The position numbers were made by a program, and so were the translations under genes. The notes under the pieces were generated by a model. That model worked only from the letters and a program-made list of their open reading frames with translations. It had not been told where the DNA came from and did no database searches. A DNA stretch of 10,439 bases, taken from Cylindrotheca closterium. Its lineage: Eukaryota; Bacillariophyta; Bacillariophyceae; Bacillariales; Bacillariaceae. Location: the NCBI GenBank assembly GCA_933822405.4, contig CAKOGP040002056.1:1-10439 (forward strand), in the 5' to 3' direction. This document shows, piece by piece, positions 7,368-10,439 of this stretch (the first letter of the stretch is position 1; each line of letters begins with the position of its first letter).

Positions 7368-8443
7368 CTAGTGCCCAATGTGATCAACAAGAACGTCGGT
7401 CAAGCGTTGCATCACAGGCTTGGACTGGGTGTGAAGATACCAAAAAACTTCATCTGAGCGCCACTGACCGAGTAGTTTGATGAGACTAGTCGGGATATTG
7501 CCTTCGAGAAGCGCGGTAGCCCCGGTGCATCAAAGAGCACCAATTGTGGGAGGTCAATTGACCTCCACGGAGAGTGCAACTGCTCTCAAATATTTTGTCG
7601 TCATTCGCCAGTTGTGTGTCGACTTTGTTGAAGGTGCCGGGCAATGGCAATCAGCGTAGCTGTGGGATTGTCCCCATGAAATGACGTGCCCAAACCGATC
7701 TTTTTGTCTGGTACCACATTTTTTTGTTTGTCAAATATCAGACTGGCGAATGTCACAAGTGACGTGTCCAGGAGGTGAAGGGGAATGACGTCGCCACAAA
7801 ATTCTGCGTTGTTGATACAAAAAAACACTTGCTTCAACTTGAATGGAAATTGTGTTCCCGCCTTTGACAGAAATTCGCCAGGACGTAACAAAAAGAAAAA
7901 ACCCAACCACATCAATCGGTTCATTGCCTTTGCGGCATGTGTGCTTGTGGGTTTTGAGGCGAGCTTTGATGCTTGCCTTAACAAGGACTTGGGCAATAGG
8001 CGTACTCGTTGTGCTGCTGGACCCTCTTTCTTCCAACTTTTCAGCAGCCGTGTCCAACAAAAGTCCATTGTTCCTGGTGCATATCGGTTCATCCTCGGAT
8101 CGAGCAGTCCCAATGAGGAAAAGGCCTGGCCCACCTGGCGCATGGCATCTTCAGCCGTTCGACCCCGGACCTGTCTCTTACTGGGGGCAATTTTTCCATG
8201 TCGCCATTGGGTTCCAAAGAGGAGGACGATGAGCAGGGGATCGTTGACCGCTGATAATCCTGGATCAAGGGTGAGGCTGTCGCAGAAGGCAACCCATGTG
8301 GTCCAGACAGAGTGTGCCTTTGCAACTCTTGAAGGACAGACTCCGCGTTTGATTCCGAGTTCAACAACACGGATGTCATCAAGGAGTTCACGGCGTTCGG
8401 AATCCTGTACAGTTGCCAAGAGTTGATCTGTGGATACGTGCGA
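7368..8443 (-). pseudogene. Tyrosine recombinase of the DIRS-like element
   Basis: The enzyme would join circular element DNA to the target through a covalent 3'-phosphotyrosine. The frame opens after a TAA at 8444-8446 and has no ATG near its start, so it was either fused by frameshift to the RNase H frame or has lost its start. The N-terminal core-binding part shows VWTTWVAFCDSL, TAEDAMRQVGQAFSSLGL and DPRMNRY. The catalytic part shows RLMWLGFFFLLRPGEFL with the first catalytic Arg (Arg in LLRPGEF, about codon 7885-7883) and the strand-loop Lys in LIFDKQKN. That frame stops at 7601. The C-terminus resumes in another frame at 7529-7368: GATALLEGNIPTSLIKLLGQ, WRSDEVF, then the nucleophile Tyr in FWYLHTQ (7439-7437), ending at TAG 7370-7368. 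Between them the HxxR box is damaged (CSL- then a shift), so the copy is inactive. Confidence 0.8.
7549..7566. repeat. Perfect 18-bp palindrome inside the recombinase region
   Basis: GGAGGTCAATTGACCTCC reads the same on both strands; the next bases outward do not pair. It lies in the damaged stretch between the two readable parts of the recombinase, close to where the HxxR box should be. It may be the trace of a local inverted duplication rather than a site. Confidence 0.95.
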
Positions 8444-9318
8444 TTAAAATATGAGACAAATTCGTCGTCAGACAGGTGCCACAGTCGGCTAGCATTGTCG
8501 GCCATTCGATTGTTTGTTCCAGACAAGTGCCCAATACAATGATGTGCTCTTTGTTCCCGCTGTAATCCTGCCGCTAACCGTAATATTCTTGCTCTTGCCT
8601 TTCGAGAGGTGGAAGATCCTTCTGTGCGCTACGATACTGCTGGTGTGTTGTCACAGCCAGTGTAAGTGGTTTTGCGTTCCACCTGGGCTGTCTTTCCAAG
8701 GACAAAATGGTGGAGAACGGTGCCCTCCAGCGCCAAGTCTGAGTTGGTAAGTTTTCCTGTCAGATTGTGGTCTGAAATGACCTTTTTTTTCACTGCTTCT
8801 TGATATGGTTCGCGCAAGACGATGGCCTCTCCACCATCTGTGAACCACACTCCTCCCCTTCCCGACTTTGCCGCATCACAAGCGCCAACGTGTAAGTCAA
8901 CGCCTGGTACCAGCTCTTCCAGTGTTGTGGGGCGCTTTGCATGGCCATGAAGAAAATCTTGGAAGATTTCCAGTTGCTCACGGACCTCAGGAGTCAACCG
9001 CACCCTACAATCCACATGTCGAATCAGTGCATCCTGCAGCAGAGAGAAATCTCCCTCACTGCCCGACATTCCTGGCTGCTTTGTAAGACTCCTAACACCT
9101 GCTGCCATCGTTTCAGGGAGACGCGTTTGCAATCCAAGACCTTGCCCAGGAGTGACAGGGCCTTGCTCACTCGTTTCTCTTTCAATTGCAATGCCTTTGT
9201 TGTCGCTCCCCAGTTCCAACCCAAGGCTTCTTTGACTGTGTGCCAAGAGGCATCTCCCATAGCCAATTTCGATTGTGACTGTGGCTCTTTTTGCCACTGG
9301 TTGTCCGTGGGTCGATTT
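8089..9318 (-). pseudogene. Reverse transcriptase end and RNase H of the DIRS-like element
   Basis: From 9318 the frame reads QWQKEPQ, MGDASWHTVKEALGWNW, then KRVSLKRWQQVLGVL, the end of the reverse transcriptase and its connection. Near 9085-9095 the reading shifts by one base, and the next frame gives FSLLQDALIRHVD, LTPEVREQLE, then RNase H: VGACDAAKSGRGGVWF (first Asp), LTNSDLALEGTVLHH, TYTGCDNTPAVS (third acidic residue). The TAG at 8631-8629 replaces what is normally Trp after PAVS. In the same frame, beyond it, come GTNNRMADNASRLWHLSDD (last Asp) and NRTYPQINSWQL, a familiar RNase H ending in these elements. The Glu usually found in DLEL is Ala here, with Glu two residues later. The conserved part ends near 8281; the frame stops at 8089 and overlaps the recombinase frame. 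Confidence 0.8.
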
Positions 9319-9814
9319 TGTTAGAATAAAGCAAAATGTGCTCTATCGTGAGTGCCTTTAGCGCTCAGAACAAACTCTCTGCAATCTAAATTTGTAATCA
9401 ACTGTACAACACTTTCACAACAATAGTTCTCCTGTGTCTAGGTATACTTTGAGTGAAATTGTTCCTATTTGATTAATATTTGGCTTGAATTGATGATTCA
9501 ATCACAAAAGTAGGTTCAACGAAAATCCCTTGTTTACAGAACTTGATTCGACCTCTACGACAATTCTGTGTTGGATGCAGTACTTTGGGACATCTTGTAT
9601 TATTCCCTACTGCATTGTACACAACGTTGATATCTCACTTGTATAGGGTCATTCCCTTTTTGTGTGGATATAGATTGTCCGACAGACTTGCGTCCCGCAT
9701 ACTTGCGTCGAATCCCGACATCACGATCAAAGTCCGATTGTAAGTGTCGAAAACTTTGTACTTGAATATTTTCTCTTTGGAACGTAAAAAATCATATTTC
9801 GTCATATCCCAACA
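9319..9814 (-). repeat. 3' LTR of copia element B
   Basis: Read on the minus strand, the segment starts TGTTGGGATATGACG at 9814 and ends GCTTTATTCTAACA at 9319. It has TG...CA ends with imperfect inverted termini (TGTTGG against CTAACA) and a length of 496 bp. A purine-rich tract directly precedes it and the pol stop is 108 bp away, as expected of a 3' LTR. Just past its end the DIRS-like reading frame resumes, which independently supports the boundary at 9319. Inside are two copies of GACGCAAGT 15 bp apart (9709-9701, 9694-9686). The target duplication should be GATTT (9314-9318 on the plus strand); its partner lies outside the window. Confidence 0.75.
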
Positions 9815-9827
9815 CACTCCTGCCATT
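9815..9827 (-). promoter_or_regulatory. Candidate polypurine tract of copia B
   Basis: AATGGCAGGAGTG on the minus strand abuts the LTR start TGTTGGG. It is mostly purine, though interrupted by T and C. By position it would prime plus-strand DNA synthesis in the retrotransposon. The call rests mainly on location. Confidence 0.45.
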
Positions 9828-9922
9828 GTGACAATCACCATTAGCAGCAATGGGACATGCTCTCATTCACTGTTTATTTTTGTTTTGTATTTTCATTTTG
9901 AATATATACATACTTGTCTGAC

Positions 9923-10439
9923 CTAGTCCTGTGGACCAAGAATCAAATCCCTGAACTTGCGAAACTTCTCACCTTGCAATGGCTTAGTTCTCACCTTGCA
10001 ATGGCTTAGTCATCAAATCCGCAATCATATCGTCAGTTGGACAGTATTTGATCTTAACATTTCCTTTCTCAACTTGATCTGTGATAAAGAAATAATGAAT
10101 ATTGATAGCTCGGCTTCTTTTGCCCGTGCTCTTGCGACCATTCTCTTCAAGTAGAATCGCGCTTTTATTATCCTGATACAAGATATTTTTCTTGATCGGA
10201 TACCCTTGCCACTCCATGAACAACTTTGTCCATAGTATCATCGTGACAACATTGTCAACAGCAATCAGTTCCGCTTCCGTACTACTTCTGCTGTTTAGCT
10301 TTTGCTTCTTCAACATCACTTGAGCTGCACCTCCTCCAAAGGACAGAGTGCCGCCAGTATGGCTCTTGAAATCTGGATGCACCGCAAAAGATGCGTCGAT
10401 CATCCATTTCATGACTTGTAGTGATTCTGCGGAAAGTGT
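9923..10439 (-). pseudogene. pol: Copia B pol end: RNase H, frame broken by duplication
   Basis: The frame is open from the right edge. It shows the Ty1/copia RNase H with all four acidic positions in view: Asp in KWMIDASFAVHPD, Glu in SSTEAELIAVD, Asp in ILYQDNKSAILLEENGRKS, and Asp in YCPTDDMIADLMTKPLQG. RNase H would degrade the RNA strand of the element's RNA/DNA hybrid. The reading ends in a TAA at 9986-9984, inside a 22-bp tandem duplication (9966-10009). Past the duplication the original frame continues for about 15 codons (FRKF, DLILGPQD) to a TAG at 9925-9923, a typical copia ending. The lesion removes only the last few residues beyond the RNase H core, so the enzyme domain itself might still fold. 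Whether the rest of pol is intact cannot be seen. Confidence 0.88.
9966..10009. repeat. Perfect 2 x 22-bp tandem duplication in copia B pol
   Basis: Positions 9966-9987 and 9988-10009 are identical 22-bp units (plus strand begins TTCTCACCTTGC, ends GGCTTAG). Twenty-two is not a multiple of three, so the extra copy shifts the pol frame and brings in a TAA. Perfect identity suggests a recent event. Confidence 0.97.

Larger units (their letters stand above)
7368..9318 (-). mobile_element. DIRS-like tyrosine-recombinase retroelement, 5'-truncated in window
   Basis: On the minus strand the order is: end of a reverse transcriptase, RNase H, tyrosine recombinase. This combination defines DIRS-order elements, which integrate through a circular intermediate with a recombinase instead of a DDE integrase. 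The reading frame is open up to 9318, exactly where the LTR of copia B begins, so copia B probably interrupted it and the fingers/palm of the reverse transcriptase lie beyond the window. The copy is dead: there is a frameshift near 9085-9095, a TAG at 8629-8631, a frame change between RNase H and recombinase, and small deletions in the recombinase C-terminus. The assignment to DIRS rather than another recombinase-bearing clade is by domain order only. Confidence 0.75.
9319..10439 (-). mobile_element. Copia-type LTR retrotransposon B, 3' end only
   Basis: The minus strand carries, in order, the copia RNase H at the end of pol (10439-9923), about 110 bp of untranslated DNA, a weak polypurine tract, and a 3' LTR that ends at 9319. 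The rest lies beyond the right edge. It differs from copia A: its LTR does not match the candidate LTR at 2183-2659, and the strand is opposite. It looks younger than the other elements because RNase H is readable without a break up to one clean duplication. Confidence 0.85.

Noticed and set aside
7785..8426. 213-residue plus-strand open frame, with a second at 8941-9324
   Set aside because: Both lie antisense to the recombinase and RNase H frames, which carry clear family motifs; the plus-strand translations show none.
8440..8460. T-rich stretch as a possible slippery site between the RNase H and recombinase frames
   Set aside because: TTTTAAT in the RNase H frame does not fit the X XXY YYZ pattern, and the copy has other lesions, so the frame change cannot be called programmed.
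2183..9814. Copia A and copia B as two halves of one element split by inversion
   Set aside because: The candidate LTR at 2183-2659 and the LTR at 9319-9814 share only the TGTTGG start; the rest differs, so they are separate families.

Overview
The window looks like a stretch of repeat-rich eukaryotic nuclear DNA, most likely from a diatom or a related stramenopile. I infer this from the style of the proteins: Ty1/copia polyproteins with diatom-type motifs (HVDD reverse transcriptase, D-D-E integrase followed by a long acidic linker) and a DIRS-like element carrying RNase H and a tyrosine recombinase. I see no bacterial operon structure, tRNA, rRNA or CRISPR array. The window is essentially a graveyard of retroelements. 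No new defence or metabolic system is evident.

Layout, left to right. Positions 3-446 (+) hold the C-terminal end of an open reading frame I cannot identify. It is followed by non-coding DNA with short tandem duplications. At 927-1615 (+) lies a frameshifted fragment of a copia-type Gag, cut off after its central region. At 1616-2182 there is non-coding DNA with a cluster of about six copies of a GACGGATCATTT-like motif.

From about 2183 to 7045 (+) lies copia element A: a candidate 5' LTR, an RGG-rich Gag (ATG 2706), an aspartic protease, a pre-integrase region, an integrase, an acidic linker, and a reverse transcriptase. The reverse transcriptase stops soon after the HVDD box. At least four frame changes separate these domains, and the RNase H and 3' LTR are missing. 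A hairpin marks the truncation point (7033-7063).

From 7368 to 9318 (-) lies a DIRS-like element missing its 5' part: the end of a reverse transcriptase, an RNase H, and a tyrosine recombinase. It is broken by frameshifts, one in-frame TAG and loss of the HxxR box. Its reading frame runs open to 9318, where the 3' LTR (9319-9814, -) of copia element B begins. Element B's pol gene end (9923-10439, -) carries an otherwise complete-looking RNase H. It is spoiled only by a fresh-looking 22-bp tandem duplication that creates a stop.

The arrangement suggests a time order. The DIRS-like element and copia A are old and decayed. Copia B probably inserted later into the DIRS-like element, so the missing DIRS reverse transcriptase should lie beyond the right edge of the window. 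All family assignments come from motif recognition by eye; no database search was made.
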